Assembly: GCA_005406025.1 (NCBI GenBank)
Contig: BGZK01000070.1
Span: 186,001 to 250,000 of the forward strand
Source: Eumeta japonica
Lineage: Eukaryota > Arthropoda > Insecta > Lepidoptera > Psychidae
DNA length: 64,000 nucleotides
Direction: 5' to 3'
Part shown: in pieces, positions 47,301 to 59,900 of the stretch
Position numbering within the stretch: the stretch's first letter is position 1
Layout of the letters: each line of letters begins with the position of its first letter
Position numbers and translations under genes: made by a program
Notes under the pieces: model-generated
The model's database searches: none
Seen by the model: only the letters and a program-made list of their open reading frames with translations
Told to the model about the DNA's origin: nothing

Positions 47301-48949
47301 CATGTTGATGAAATTTATAGTGTAAGTGTCTTGTATAAGCTGCTACTTAGTTAGGTGGTTAAATAACAAAAACATGTAATTCTTCGGGGACGGGCACTCA
47401 AGACATGTAACAGAAGCAGAATTTCTTTTTTTCGGCAAACAACAAGTGGCACATATTTCGACACTTCTTTTAAAAACACTGAGGTTTCTAAGCAATTTTT
47501 CTTATTAGGTGATTCATTTGGGAAATACTCGCTCCAAAAGTAACAGAAATTGTGTGCACCATTCAATTTTCTAAACGTATGTCCAAAAAATATGAAAAAA
47601 AAAAAACAAAGGTAACACGTAATAAATACTTTAAATGAAAATTATTTTGATATATTGTTCTTGAGTAATGCTGAAAAACTGCATTTCTCAACAAAAGGAT
47701 GTAAGCACTATAAAGATATGCTCTTTTGCTGTTGTACTTTAGTTTACACAAGTTTAATATTAATAGTCTACATACCTACTTGTTTTTATAGTTTAAAGTG
47801 CTTATAATTATTTTGTGCGGGAAACGTGGAAAAAGTGTTACGACATACTTTTTTCATCTGTAGTGCATTTCTTTGTAATAATGGCTTCGAAACCCTATAA
47901 TGAGCATGGTCCACCATGTTCTTGGCCAGTTTTATCTTGTTTTTGGAGATTAGAGTATTTTTCTATATCATTTAGTGCAATATATGCTAGTGTGATGTAT
48001 GTAAGAAGTGTATGAATTTTCTTAATAATATAATTTGATACTTACCAGCAATCAAAGTGTCTCAGCATCACTGAACACCAATCCCTATATCACCTCAGGT
48101 ACTGTTATAAACTATTTGATATTTTTGCATTTTATTAGGTATCAACACTTTATGGTCGTACGACATTTTGCTATGAAATGCTCGGCCCCCCGGCCTTATT
48201 TGAAAAGCATATATAAAAAAAATTGTTTCGTCAATTATCCAAATGAAACTTATATATTGTCTGTTTTGTCGATTGAGACATTTGGCTCATACCGTAATTC
48301 AAAAAAGGAAAGAAAGTCTGTTTTTTTTTAGAATTTAATTTAAATAAAGTAAATCAAAATGTTCACGTTGGTATGTATACTTACACACTTATTATCAAAT
48401 CATAATTGAAACGACAATAAAGTAACACTTATCTCACTTTATATAATAAACTCTTGTACAAGTTACTCGAAAATAGTAGGAAAATGAGAGAGTGCATGAC
48501 GATTATTGTAATTGTTTTTTGAATTGTATACATCGTTATGTTTTACCAGTCAGGGTTGACGGATACAAGTAAAACAAGGACACTTAAATAAGGAATATGT
48601 ATATTCAACTTTTCACTTATCTCACCGCCATGAATAATATGTGAAATTTTCCTACAAAGTTTGACATTTTAATGCACTTCTTAATTCACTGACTGATCCG
48701 AGAAATGATTGTGGTTTTTTTTTTTGTATTTTCATATTTATTTGTAAATGATGTCATAAATAGGTATATTTTGAAAACGATTTGACTAACTACAAAGACC
48801 TCGCAAAAGGTAACCTAAACCCAGTGAAGATCTGACCTAACGTATTTCATGAATTTTGTAAACAAATCTAAGCTGTATTTTCATGTAGATATTTGAATTT
48901 GTCCATAATTTATTGATAGGGGATCAATCTGATACTTCTTTACTTATTC

Positions 48950-49520
48950 TATTCTAGTTGGCCCGGCAGACATTCTGCCCTTTCTTGTGGATGCTTGAGC
49001 ATATCATTAATGCTCATAGCTTTGTCAGTATGGATATAAAATAAATTCTTTCTTTTGTATTAATTGACATCAATCCTACATCCTTTAAATTCCGATTCCA
49101 CTATTAATCATAGTTCCAATTTGATTGAAGCTCAGGGCATATACTAGTCTTAAAATAAAATTTAAGCTATATTGTTCAAGGATAGTGTATATTTATATGC
49201 ATTAAAGAATTATTAAAATTACCATAGGAATATAAATTAATGGATGAAATAATTGTTGGCAGCCTAATTTACTCAAGAATAAGTATGGTTCTATTATTCA
49301 AAGAATTTATTCAATAGTTTCAGTAGTTCTATTTAGCAGTACAAATATGTGGATCAAACTATGGACAAATGCTAGTTTATTTTTCTTGGAAAACCTTCTT
49401 GGGCATGCCTACTATATATAACCAAAGTTTCACCATCATTGGTTTCATTGTTTAAGCACACATAGGAGACAACAATTCATTGCTATGATTTCATTTTCAA
49501 ACAAACTTTCATTTTTTATA
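48950..49520 (+). repeat. Phrase-array repeat family, copy 3 (short array)
   Basis: Opens CTAGTTGGCCCGGCAGACATT and carries only one or two ATTCCGATTCCAC phrases, then GATTGAAGCTCAGGGCAT and a tail (GAATTATTAAAATTACCATAG, AGCCTAATTTACTCAAGAAT, ATTTAGCAGTACAAATATGTGG, GCACACATAGGAGAC) that parallels copy 2 module by module. Confidence 0.7.
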
Positions 49521-51233
49521 TATTTGAAGTCTTACATCTTTTGTATCAATCAGTATCTATCCCAACCCCCGTTTCACTTTTGGTTTTGAACAAAAAAAGA
49601 ATTGCTTATATCAACTGTTTCAATTGGGTTACGGTCATGAGTTCATACACATACACATACCCCTAGAAAAAGCACAAGTGTGGAAACTGCAGAATATTAA
49701 AACAATATGTATTTTGGTGATGATACACATAATCATATATTGAATCATTGATAATAATAGTTTGTATCTTTTTAAATTATCATAGGGATAATTAATATTA
49801 TTTTATTAAGTTATTTAATTTTAATTAAAACAACTTTCAATAGTAGGCCATTAGGAAGGCTTCATGAAATGCGACTAAATCATTTTTAATTTTCACTGTG
49901 AAAACCGAAAATTTTCAAGCTATTAAAGGAAGTTATGGTTTTCAATTTGCTTTTTGCAAATCGTGTTTTCAAATGTCAATATTTTGTTTGAGGACTTAAG
50001 AAATTGTTTTATTTTCAGAGTAATATTCATATGTGTTTAGATATGTGCGCATATGCATATGTATAAACTTTGAATTTGATATCTTATATACAAGCAGGTC
50101 AGAACAATCTGATTTATTAGAAAATTTTGAAAAAAATTAGTGACTTAATCCACTTGATTCCAAAATCTAATCAGCTCTGTTCCATATAAAATTGCATCTA
50201 ATGCTGTAATTACATGAAAATTGGTTCATGTGAATGAAAAATCTCAAAATTTTATTTTTTGGTAATATCTTAAAATTTTTAAACAATCAGTTTTAGAAAT
50301 GTATACAATTTTTGCACCTAAAAGGCTAATTTGAAATAGGGAAATATTGTACAATTTAGTTGCTCCTTTCAAAGAATATTGTTTATGAAGTATTTGTAAA
50401 AGTTACAAGTTCTCTTCATTTTTTTATACTTTCATTTCTGTAACAAAACACTGATCATTTTTAGCTGTAAGAGCTGCTATTATTAACTATATACTCGAAA
50501 TATAAGGAAAAGTTACATTATTTGAAAGAGAGGTGTAAGAAATCCTTCACTGTTTTTAATTTTTTTTTGGCATATAAGGCAAAAGTGTAATTTTTTGGTG
50601 TAATCATATACCAAAGAATCTACTTCCTGCCCTTTTTTTGATGAAAATCTGATGGTGTTGCTGCTTTATTCTAATTTAATGTCCCTTCATTAAACAATTT
50701 TGTGTGTCTTATATATATATCAGAAATATTGATCTATGAAATCTTTCTATCGGTGTTATAAAATTGGCTTTCAAATGATTACCATGTCTGGTGTGGGTCG
50801 CCTAATCTCTTCTCTGAAATATTGGTATGCAAAAAAAAGATTGAGTCTATGAGATAGATATTTTAATTGTCTGTTAAAAATGTCTCACTCAAGCCATTTT
50901 TACAGGCTTTAATGGCAAAAAAATTGGGCAATAACGTTTTTGAGACCAGAGACCTCAAAAACTGATAAGTTTTGAGTGTGGCCTGCTCGAAACGTCAATC
51001 GCTGTCTAGATTTTATTCCATATTAATCAAGCAATAAAATTGAGCATTTCACCAAATTAGGATTGCTTTTGACGATTCCCATTGTCAGGGCTATCGGGCC
51101 TTTTGTGCAGGTTTTATAATTAAACAGTTATATTTGTAGAAAATCAAATGTTTTATCAAATGATCATTCTAAAATTAATGTTCCCATGTCTAAACGAAAT
51201 TTGAAATGACTCATTGTAAACTTTCAATTGCAG

Positions 51234-52458
51234 GAAGAAGAAAAAAAAGAAAATATCAAAGCCAGTGAACTGAATGTAACTAATGGAGAAAATTTAGCTA
51301 TCAAATCGACCAGTAACAAGCAAGAGAACCAAGCTAAAACTAGAGAATCCTCAAAATCCCCAGTGCGCACTAGGTTGCAAAACAAAATGGAATCCGTAAA
51401 AACTGATAAACCCAAACCTGTAAAGAAAACTGTTACATTTGGTAAAGTGGAGAGTTGTGAGGACACATTTATGCCACTTAAAAAGTTGCCTTCAAAAAAT
51501 CAAGCTCCTCTAGTGCCTATTATTAAGAAGAAATCAGCTTTAAAACAAACAGAATATTCAACGTTCAACAGCATATTAAAACCAGCAAAATTAACAGACC
51601 TTTGTTCCAAGTCATCAGATTATCAAGAAGGCTATCAAAAGAAAAATCTAAATCCCCTTTCGAAATCATCAAACAGGTTCTCGCAGATCAGTGAAAGTCG
51701 CTGCATTTCACCACCGCCTAGAAGCAATTCTCCTGATCGAGATGGTTCTAAATTTATATTACCATTAAGAAGTGCCCATTCATCTCGTGTAATAAAACCT
51801 AATAAGAGATTTATTGATGGAGAAGAATTGGGTTCTTGCTCAACCACTAATGCATCTACCGTTTCAAGCATCAGTTCAGGCAAGGTGCTAAAGAAACCAA
51901 AGCTTAAGCAATTAGTTTTCAACAATCTTCTTGCAGGTGATGACTCTCCAGAAGAAGAATTAAATAAAAACGAATCTGAAAGGTCACGAGATAAACTAAC
52001 TCTAACATCATCCACTTTTTTCAAAGATAAAACTTCAAATTCTTTCCCAAATTTAAATGGTAAGAAATCAGGAAGAGATCTTTTTTCATCCGAGAAAGAT
52101 CAAGAATATGTGCCCGATGAGAATTCTAATTTGGAAGGTTTGGAGAAGTTTAAAAGGAGCGAATCTCATAAAGAAGAAAGAAGTCATGCTTTGCGTAAGT
52201 TAAAAGATATTTCAGATGCTAGCAGTACAAGCAGTACAAGCAGTGGTTCAGAATCAGAAGAAAGCTGGGAAAGTGATAGTCTAGCTGGTAGTGGAGAAGA
52301 AGCTGACAGGCCCCAGAGTCCTGAACGAGAGAAAGCTCCAGCATCCCAGCTCCTCAGCGGCAAGGTCATCATTAGAGAAGCTCGGTTGCAGCTAAATCCA
52401 TCAGTACCTTCAGCTTTAGGACCTGATGGACCATTCTCGACCTTCTCTTCAGCAACAT
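51234..52458 (+). CDS. trx: trx exon 2
   Basis: Encodes residues 52 to about 460: a low-complexity, charged, Ser/Lys-rich region with a Ser/Thr/acidic stretch near the end. No folded domain is evident. Phase 1 end; donor ACAT|GTAAGT. The reading frame continues into the intron for ~50 bp, so ORF-based prediction overshoots. Confidence 0.9.
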
Positions 52459-52932
52459 GTAAGTTATACCATAGTCTTCAACAATATAAATCTATTATTA
52501 CAAACATCTGAATTGTTTTTTTATTAGAAATAACTTATATATGTTACTTATATATATAAATAATACTTTATATTCTTTTTTATTCTTAAATATTTGTCTT
52601 GATTATTTGATCTTATGACACAAAAAAATACAAAGTCTAAATTGTGTGGCCTACAATATTAATAAAAGGAGAAGTTGCGCAAGGTTTCTAGGGAATGATA
52701 AAGTGGAAATGATTTGTGTGAATAAAGTTGCTATTTAAAAAAGTTAGGTACTAGTAAAGTAAAATAGAAAGGCTGTTTTGACAATAACATCAAAGATTAG
52801 TTGAGAAACCATTAAATCTTTCAAAATATTGATATTGATTGTGGTCACAAACGTGTGGACAGGTTATTCTCAGCTTTTTAACAAATCCTACCAATTTTAC
52901 ACTGTTAATCTGAGACAAACATTTTTTTTTAG

Positions 52933-53115
52933 CTGGCAATCCCCCAACTACAGTGACATGCGGAGTGTGTGGGGCTGTTCGCTTTTATAGGTTTGTGAAG
53001 CAGGCACGAAAATTTGGTATTTACTCTTGCGAGTCTTGCCGCAAATTTATATCCAAAATGCTTAAGAAAGAGAAAAGTTCCGGATCTATTGTGATGCAGT
53101 GTTTAAAAGGAGAAG
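52933..53115 (+). CDS. trx: trx exon 3 (receptor-like zinc region, first half)
   Basis: Begins after TTTTTTTTTAG. Encodes TVTCGVCGAVRFYRFVKQAR.. and YSCESCRKFI, a cysteine pattern resembling the first zinc module of a nuclear-receptor DNA-binding domain, as described for fly Trx. Phase 1 at both ends; donor GAAG|GTCAGC. Confidence 0.93.
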
Positions 53116-53373
53116 GTCAGCCAACTTCCTAATTTCTCTTTATTTCTACATTGTTCATTGTTGGTTTGTCAACTTCTCATAAACATCTCAAATTCAATGA
53201 ACTTCAATTTCATAATCGCACATTACTATTGACAAACTACAATAGATTGGATTGAAAGAATGACTAATTAAATTAATATAAGTTATGATTTTTTAAGATT
53301 TACTTTTAATAAAATTATCAAACCATGTATATATTTTCTTAAACGTGATTAAATTAGGATTATTTAATTTCAG

Positions 53374-53720
53374 GCAATTGTCATGTGCCACCGATAGTCC
53401 GCTCCCAGCAGTGGAAGCTCTTACGTTGTGCAAATAAAGCTCGTTGTCCTGCTTGCTGGCTAAAGATGTGCCTTAAGGCATTCCAAATACCACCTAGTTT
53501 CCGTGCTGGTCTTACTGCAATGCTACCACCTTACATGAGATCTGGTGCTAAACCACCACCTTCCCTGTCTCAAGTTAACCCCTTAAGGTTGGGCGGTGCA
53601 AACACATTAAGTGGGCAACCCACATTTGGGGCTTTGACAAATAATACAGATGGCGAAAAAGCTTTTTCCTCTCTCAAAACTAGTAAGAAGGTGTCAGAGG
53701 ATACCATTGAAAAAGTGGAG
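53374..53720 (+). CDS. trx: trx exon 4 (receptor-like zinc region, second half)
   Basis: Encodes GNCHVPPIVRSQQWKLL followed by RCANKARCPACWLKMC, completing the second zinc module, then a Pro/Ser-rich linker. Ends in phase 0 at GTGGAG|GTGAGA. Confidence 0.93.
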
Positions 53721-53823
53721 GTGAGAAAAGTGTTTAATGTTTTCATAGAATATATTTACTGTATCTACAATGCTTGAAAAGTAATGTTTAAAATTTTAAT
53801 ATTTATTTAATATGTGCTTCTAG

Positions 53824-54339
53824 GATAATTCAAAGAAGGATCCTTTGCAACAAGAAACTACAACTGAAGAATTGAGTTCAAATAGAAAGAGACGATTACC
53901 AAGAATGAAAGTCAGAAAGAAAGAGAAAAGTGACTCAAAACATTCTGAAGATACCAAAAGACAGAAAGTTGAACTTAAAGGACCAAGAGTAAAACATGTT
54001 TGTCGGAGTGCTTCTATTGTTTTGGGTCAACCAATTGCAACATTCCCCACGCAAGAAGAGAAGGAGAAGATGTCTGCCTCGCCCATGGATGAAACTTCTA
54101 TCTCTAACAAAACTGATCAAAGTTGTGAAACGGAACTTGATTTAGGAAACAAAATGCCTCAAATAATTTCAGAACCAAGTAAAGATCTTGATTCCGAGAC
54201 ACAGATGGAAGCAAAGAAGAGGAAAGTTGAAATAACACAAACAAAATTATTGAGTAAATTGGAGTCCAGTGAGGATGAGACTGGCCTCGAGTTATTGCCA
54301 AGGAAATCCATTATGAAACCTTTGTCTAATATTACAAAT
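53824..54339 (+). CDS. trx: trx exon 5
   Basis: 172 codons of a charged, Lys/Glu/Ser-rich linker with basic clusters (RKRRLPRMKVRKKEK). Acceptor TGCTTCTAG, donor AAT|GTAAGT, phase 0 both sides. Contains no recognised domain. Confidence 0.9.
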
Positions 54340-54950
54340 GTAAGTAATGTATATATTTTAGGGCTCTAAGCATAGAAAACTTTTTTTTTTCTATCTCACA
54401 TTAACATCAATATAATTTTTAAAAATGAAACGTTTATTTTGAGATTAGGTGCATTAAAGACAAATATTATTTTTATTTCAATATGTGTACATTTAAAATG
54501 GTAATTAATATAAAGTATAAAATTTTGTGATTCCATTAACTAGGCATTTTAGAGGTTTTACTAAATTTTATTTAAATGCTAATGTATTTGATTATGTTGC
54601 TGTATTTATTCACCTATTGTAAAAACATATTCTAGAGTTGTTTAAAGATGATTGATATTAATGCACATAAGGATATCATTAAAGTATTTTTAATAGGTTT
54701 TAATGAATTTTTGAAGCATATGGCTTATATTAGGTGTTTCTTAAAAGCACTTCATCAGTAATTTAAAAATCTTAATAAATAATTTTTATGTTTGCCTAGA
54801 ATGTTTAAATGTGAACTTATTCTCTGTATTTTGCTTTTTATCACTAGATATACCATTTAATTTAAAATTAATTAATGGATTAAATGCTTCATGTTTAAGG
54901 AATTTCTTAAATACGAAGCATTTGATTCATTAATCTATTTTTGTTTATAG

Positions 54951-55124
54951 GTGAAGGGTCGATCTCAGAAATGTGGTCAGAATAGGCCAGAATTAATTTG
55001 TGTGGACTTCTGGGAGAGCTATGATCCTGATGAAGTGTGCAGTTCTGGTTTTGGCTTGATCGGAACTACGCCTTTTACTGTGGCACATCTCTGTTTCTTG
55101 TGTGGTAGTGCAGGACAAGAAAAG
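54951..55124 (+). CDS. trx: trx exon 6 (before PHD1)
   Basis: 58 codons with CVDFWESYDPDEVCSSGFGL and the first zinc ligands of PHD1 (HLCFLCGSAGQEK). Phase 0 both sides; donor AAAG|GTAGTA. Confidence 0.94.
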
Positions 55125-55627
55125 GTAGTATTTATATTTTACCTATATATTTAGATATATTAGCTATTTCTGAATACGTCTTTATTTTGTTTACTTCCAT
55201 AAAAATTAAGGAACAGTACTTTTACATTTGTTTATTGATGTAATATTCAAATTTAATTCAAATTTGGTGTAAATCGATGTATATTAAGGAGTTTGCAGAT
55301 GAAAAGCTTTATATTGTCAATTTTTGTAGTATCTAAAGTATTTTTTTATTGATGAGGAATCTTAATGCACCAAAAATCTAGGTGATTTTGTAGTAAAGAG
55401 CTATTTGGAAACGTGTTAGCTAGTAGTAAAATTAACCATGAGAGGCATATTAAAGGGTTTAAAAAGGTTTAAAAGTGTATACATAAAATAAATTTTAAAT
55501 TTGATGGATATATCCTATAAGTTATGGCCTACTCAGAATGAAATTAATGATATTTAATCAATTCTATTTGCTGAAATGAATGATTTGAAAATGATACCGT
55601 ACTATATGTGGATTTTACCATTTTCAG

Positions 55628-55855
55628 ATGTTGGTGTGTGGAAGCTGCTGTGAGTGGTACCACAGTTGGTGCGCAGAGGAGCCAGGTGGCGCGGGTGATG
55701 CGGCCGGGCCATGGGTTTGCGGTCGTTGCGTGTCGTGCGCGGCGTGCTCTCGGCCCGCCGCCCGTTTGCGCTGTCGCTCCTGTGCACGACACTATCACGC
55801 CGCATGCCTCGCTGGCAGAGCTCCTCCTCAGGATCATAGAAGTGATTGGCCACAG
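55628..55855 (+). CDS. trx: trx exon 7 (PHD1/PHD2)
   Basis: Encodes MLVCGSCCEWYHSWC, completing PHD1, then PHD2 through CRSCARHYHAACL. Acceptor TTTTCAG, donor CACAG|GTGAAT. It is far GC-richer than neighbouring exons, although phase and Cys/His spacing are intact. Confidence 0.94.
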
Positions 55856-56549
55856 GTGAATAATACAGTTACTTTTTTTTGGTTTTTAATTTCTATGTCA
55901 TGATAACTGCTACTCTATTTTACTGTTTCACTCTGTTTTGTCTATTATTTGTCTTATGTCTAATCAGATAAATGCAATAGCACTGAATGAGTTTTACTCA
56001 TTGCTAAACTGTATGCCCATTCATACGCTTTCTGTGACAAATTTTACAGCGGTAAAGATGCATATGTTTTACTGTATATCTGATTGTCAATAGCATTATA
56101 GAACTGCAATAACCAAGACTCAACAATCTTTTTAGCAACAAGTAAACAATTTTTTTAGTAAAAAGTAAATGTCAATTTACTTATTTTGATGCGACATGCA
56201 GAGTGAGTGAACATGTGAAAGTTCATTCTTTTCAATTTTTGAAAAATTATTTTCATTCAAATTTGTTCAAATAGTAAAATAATTCTAAAATGTATTCCAA
56301 AATATACTTCTCTAACATAATTAGATCCATATACTATTTTATGTAAAATTAATAAAAAAATGTGTGGATAATCAATTCTTTATGGCAGTGTACACTGGTC
56401 AACAAGATAATACATAGAAAATAAATGAAAAGTGTAAAAAAGGAGAGTAGAACATAATTGGAATCTGTTTCCTAAACTTTGGACTTTTTAGCTTTATATT
56501 AAAATGTAATTGAAAACATCTCTATTGATTGTGTAAAATACTGTTTCAG

Positions 56550-56711
56550 ATCTGCAGCAACTGCCTCAAATGTAAGAGTTGTGATAGCGCACGTGTTAGC
56601 AAGTTTGTGGGGAGTCTGCCATTTTGCAGTTCGTGTTTCAAGTTGCGCCAGAAAGGCAACTATTGTCCTCTCTGTCAGGCTTGCTACAGAGATAACGACT
56701 TTGATAGCAAG
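56550..56711 (+). CDS. trx: trx exon 8 (PHD2/PHD3)
   Basis: Encodes ICSNCLKCKSCDSAR, then FCSSCFKLRQKGNYCPLC and QACYRDNDFDSK: end of PHD2 and start of PHD3. Acceptor TGTTTCAG, donor AGCAAG|GTTTGT, phase 0. Confidence 0.94.
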
Positions 56712-56977
56712 GTTTGTTGAAAAATCTGCTTGTGCATGGTCATTATTCTTTATATCCAAATCATTGAATATATATTTTTTTCATATTTCAATGTTTATTG
56801 TCATATAATTGTATTAATTTTTAAGTATTATGACAAAACTGATAAATAAATTTCAGTTTTTATGTTGCAGTACAGCATATATTTTTAAACTTTCACTAAA
56901 AAATAAAGAAACTAATTGTAAGTTGTGAAAAAATTATTTAACCATATGTTAATATGTCAATGTTTAATATTTTGCAG

Positions 56978-59900
56978 ATGATGGAATGTGGATGGTGTGC
57001 TCGATGGGTCCATGCAAGTTGTGAAGGCTTGTCAGGTGAAGGATATCAGTTGTTATCAGCTCTGCCACCGTCTATCGAATATATTTGTCGGCAATGCATG
57101 CCTCATGACCCTCCTTGGAGGAAAATGCTCACAGAGCACCTCAAAGGGAGACTTCTTCATTTACTAAAGTTACTGGCAAAGAACAAAAAGGCATGTGCAT
57201 TGCTTAAGCTCACACCTCACAAAAATACTCCTGTTGCCAGTAAGACATATCGTCTTATGTCACCACAAGCTATTAGAAAGTTACACTTTGACAGCACAGA
57301 AGAATCTTTGAAAAATACAGTGGAGACAAAAGTGTATCGAAACACCTCAAGAGGGAGGAAAAATAAAATTGAAAATGTAGATATCCAAAATGATGTAACA
57401 GTACCATGTCCATCAATTTTTGACAATGACAATATTTTATGCATAAAAGAGGATATACCACAGCCTTCTCATAAAGTAGTAAACTTGCAAGAACCATTGA
57501 TGCAAAACAAAGAAATTTGCTTCTCTACGGGTTTGTATGGCACAAAAACTGAATATGATACTCCCTGTGTAGAAGTACATGAAATTAATCCACCTGTGAA
57601 AGAAATTGAAACTGATAAGTCACTATTGCCTACTACAATACATGATGATAAGTACGATGCTATATCTGACGATGATGAGCCGATGAGAACTGGTGATTCA
57701 GTTGTCAGGAGCGAACAGGACTTGAGTCCAGTTCTCATACGTAGACCTCTGGATTCATCATCTGAGGAGATCAATCGCATCATTTCTCCATCTTTGCTTG
57801 ATATTAAGAAAAGAGTCAATAGTGATGAATATATGTCATTAAAAAATTTTAATCATGACATGAAAGAGGTGATTGAAAGGACAATGAATGGTGACTTAAA
57901 ATCAATATATAAAGATTTGTTCTCTGAAACTTTCCCATGGTTTGATTCTGAAAATAACTGCTTACAACCCAACTTAGAAGTTGAAGGTGTTCCTATTGAA
58001 TCTGAGTCATCTAAAGATCAAGAGATGACAGATAACAAAGGAACTACTCAAACAATGCAATGTAACATTGAGAGACCTTTGGATCAGATTGTGCCTAAAG
58101 TTGAATCTGAAGGTGAAAAGGTTGAAGAGGAACTTCTCGATTTTTATCCTGTCATAGACACTAGATTGTGTGTTCTTTGCAAAAAAGTGGGAGATGGAAT
58201 ACCAACATTAGAAGGCCGGCTGCTTTATTGTGGCCAAAATGATTGGATACATTCAAACTGTGCTCTATGGTCGGCAGAAGTGTTTGAAGAGATTGATGGT
58301 TCTCTACAAAATGTTCATTCTGCTATATCAAGAGGTAAAATGATCAAATGTGCAGATTGTGATTTAAAGGGCGCTAGTGTAGGTTGTTGTGCTAAAAACT
58401 GTAGTGAAACCTATCATTATGGTTGTGCCAGAAATCAAAATTGTGCCTTCATGGATGACAAAAGAGTGTTCTGTCCAGCACATGGGAAAGATGTTCCTAA
58501 GAAAAGCCTGCAGAAAGATACAGATTTTGAATTGACCAGGCCTGTTTATGTTGAACTTGATAAGAAAAAAAAGAGATACAGCGAAATCAATAAAGTGCAG
58601 TTTCTGTTGGGTTCTTTAACAGTGCAAAATTTGGGAAAAATCGTACCTCCAGTTTCAGATTTTGAAGAATTTCTGATGCCTGTTGATTTTATGTGTACGA
58701 GGCTATTTTGGTCTTCTAAGAAGCCATTGAAAATTGTGAGATATACAATTAAAACGAAACTCATATTAGCTGAACCTTTACCTGGATTTGATTATGGTGT
58801 AAATATAACAGTAGATCACAGTTCAGATGTTCAAGTTGTTGACAGAGTGATGGCCGAAATTGGTGCTTGGCATGAAAGTTTAGAAACTGGAAATGCTCAT
58901 CCAGTTCTCATGTTGAAGAAAGATAAATCTCCTATCAAATTTGGTGGGGTTCGTTTAGAGGATTTAGCAGTCAAACAGGTAGTGGAATACTTGTTAGATA
59001 ATGTGTGTAAACAAGAACAAGATGAAGAAGAACCTCAGAATACAGCTGATCTTTTACCTCCTGAACTGAAAGATGCAATATTTGAGGATTTGAATCATGA
59101 CCTTCTAGATGGGATATCTATGCAAGATATTTTTCCAAAGCTTATGTCATATGAAGACTTAGCAGTTATGGACCTTAAGAGTGAATTTTATGGAGCAGAA
59201 ATGCTAAGATCTGGTATTATACAAGGCGATGATAAAACTGTAGAAAGAGCAGATTCCCGGCCAACAGATTTTTTGGATGAATTATTGAATGCACGTCTTG
59301 AATCTGGCAGTAAAGAATTAAAGCGAACTAAGTCCGAAATGATAATACAAAATCACAACCTTAAATCTCTAACAACGGGCCGTGGACAACCAAAATCAAG
59401 TAGTTTAAATTGGAATAACAAATTAGACACCAGCCTTTTATCTTCTACCATAAAAAGGTGCAAGATGGGTAGAACATCGACAGTAACAGGAAAATTAAGT
59501 CCAGTACAGCGTTTAAATTTAACAGAAACTTCTCTAGATTCTGTCAAAGAATCTGAAACAGATAATAAGACTAAAGAAGGAGGTACTAGTTCAATCTGCG
59601 AAGAAGCACCACATACTTCGGGGTTGAATTATTGTGCAATATCACCAAAACAGAAAGATTCAGATACTCCAAATGGGAAACCGGATAAATCAGAAGGTTA
59701 TTATACAGATGTTATAGATTTCTACACAAAAATACAATGCAGTCCAATTTCTCAATTAGATGGGGCTTGTGATTGGTCAGGATCAGAAAGTACTTGTAGT
59801 TCTAGACCAAATAGTCCCCAGAGTATCGATAATACTTTCACTCCTATTCCACAATTGGATGGCACTGAGGAGAATGATAACATTCATAGAAATCAAAATA

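Larger units (their letters stand above)
44264..51233 (+). other. trx intron 1 (7.0 kb)
   Basis: Mostly AT-rich. It holds repeat ends near 45735-45830 and 47080-47300, a piggyBac-like element (46084-46817) and a phrase-array family copy (48950-49520). No nested gene is supported; the short ORFs show no domains. The intron ends TTTCAATTGCAG. Confidence 0.8.

Noticed and set aside
47815..48331. Two ORFs in trx intron 1
   Set aside because: Aromatic-rich chance frames in AT-rich DNA without domains or splice sites of note.
51228..51233. Start of a separate gene at the beginning of the exon-2 frame
   Set aside because: The frame opens through TTG and intron bases; the CAG|GAAGAAG acceptor at 51234 joins exon 1 in phase instead.
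51224..52372. Minus-strand ORFs over trx exon 2
   Set aside because: Ser/Leu-rich shadows of the Ser/Lys/Glu-rich trx coding sequence.
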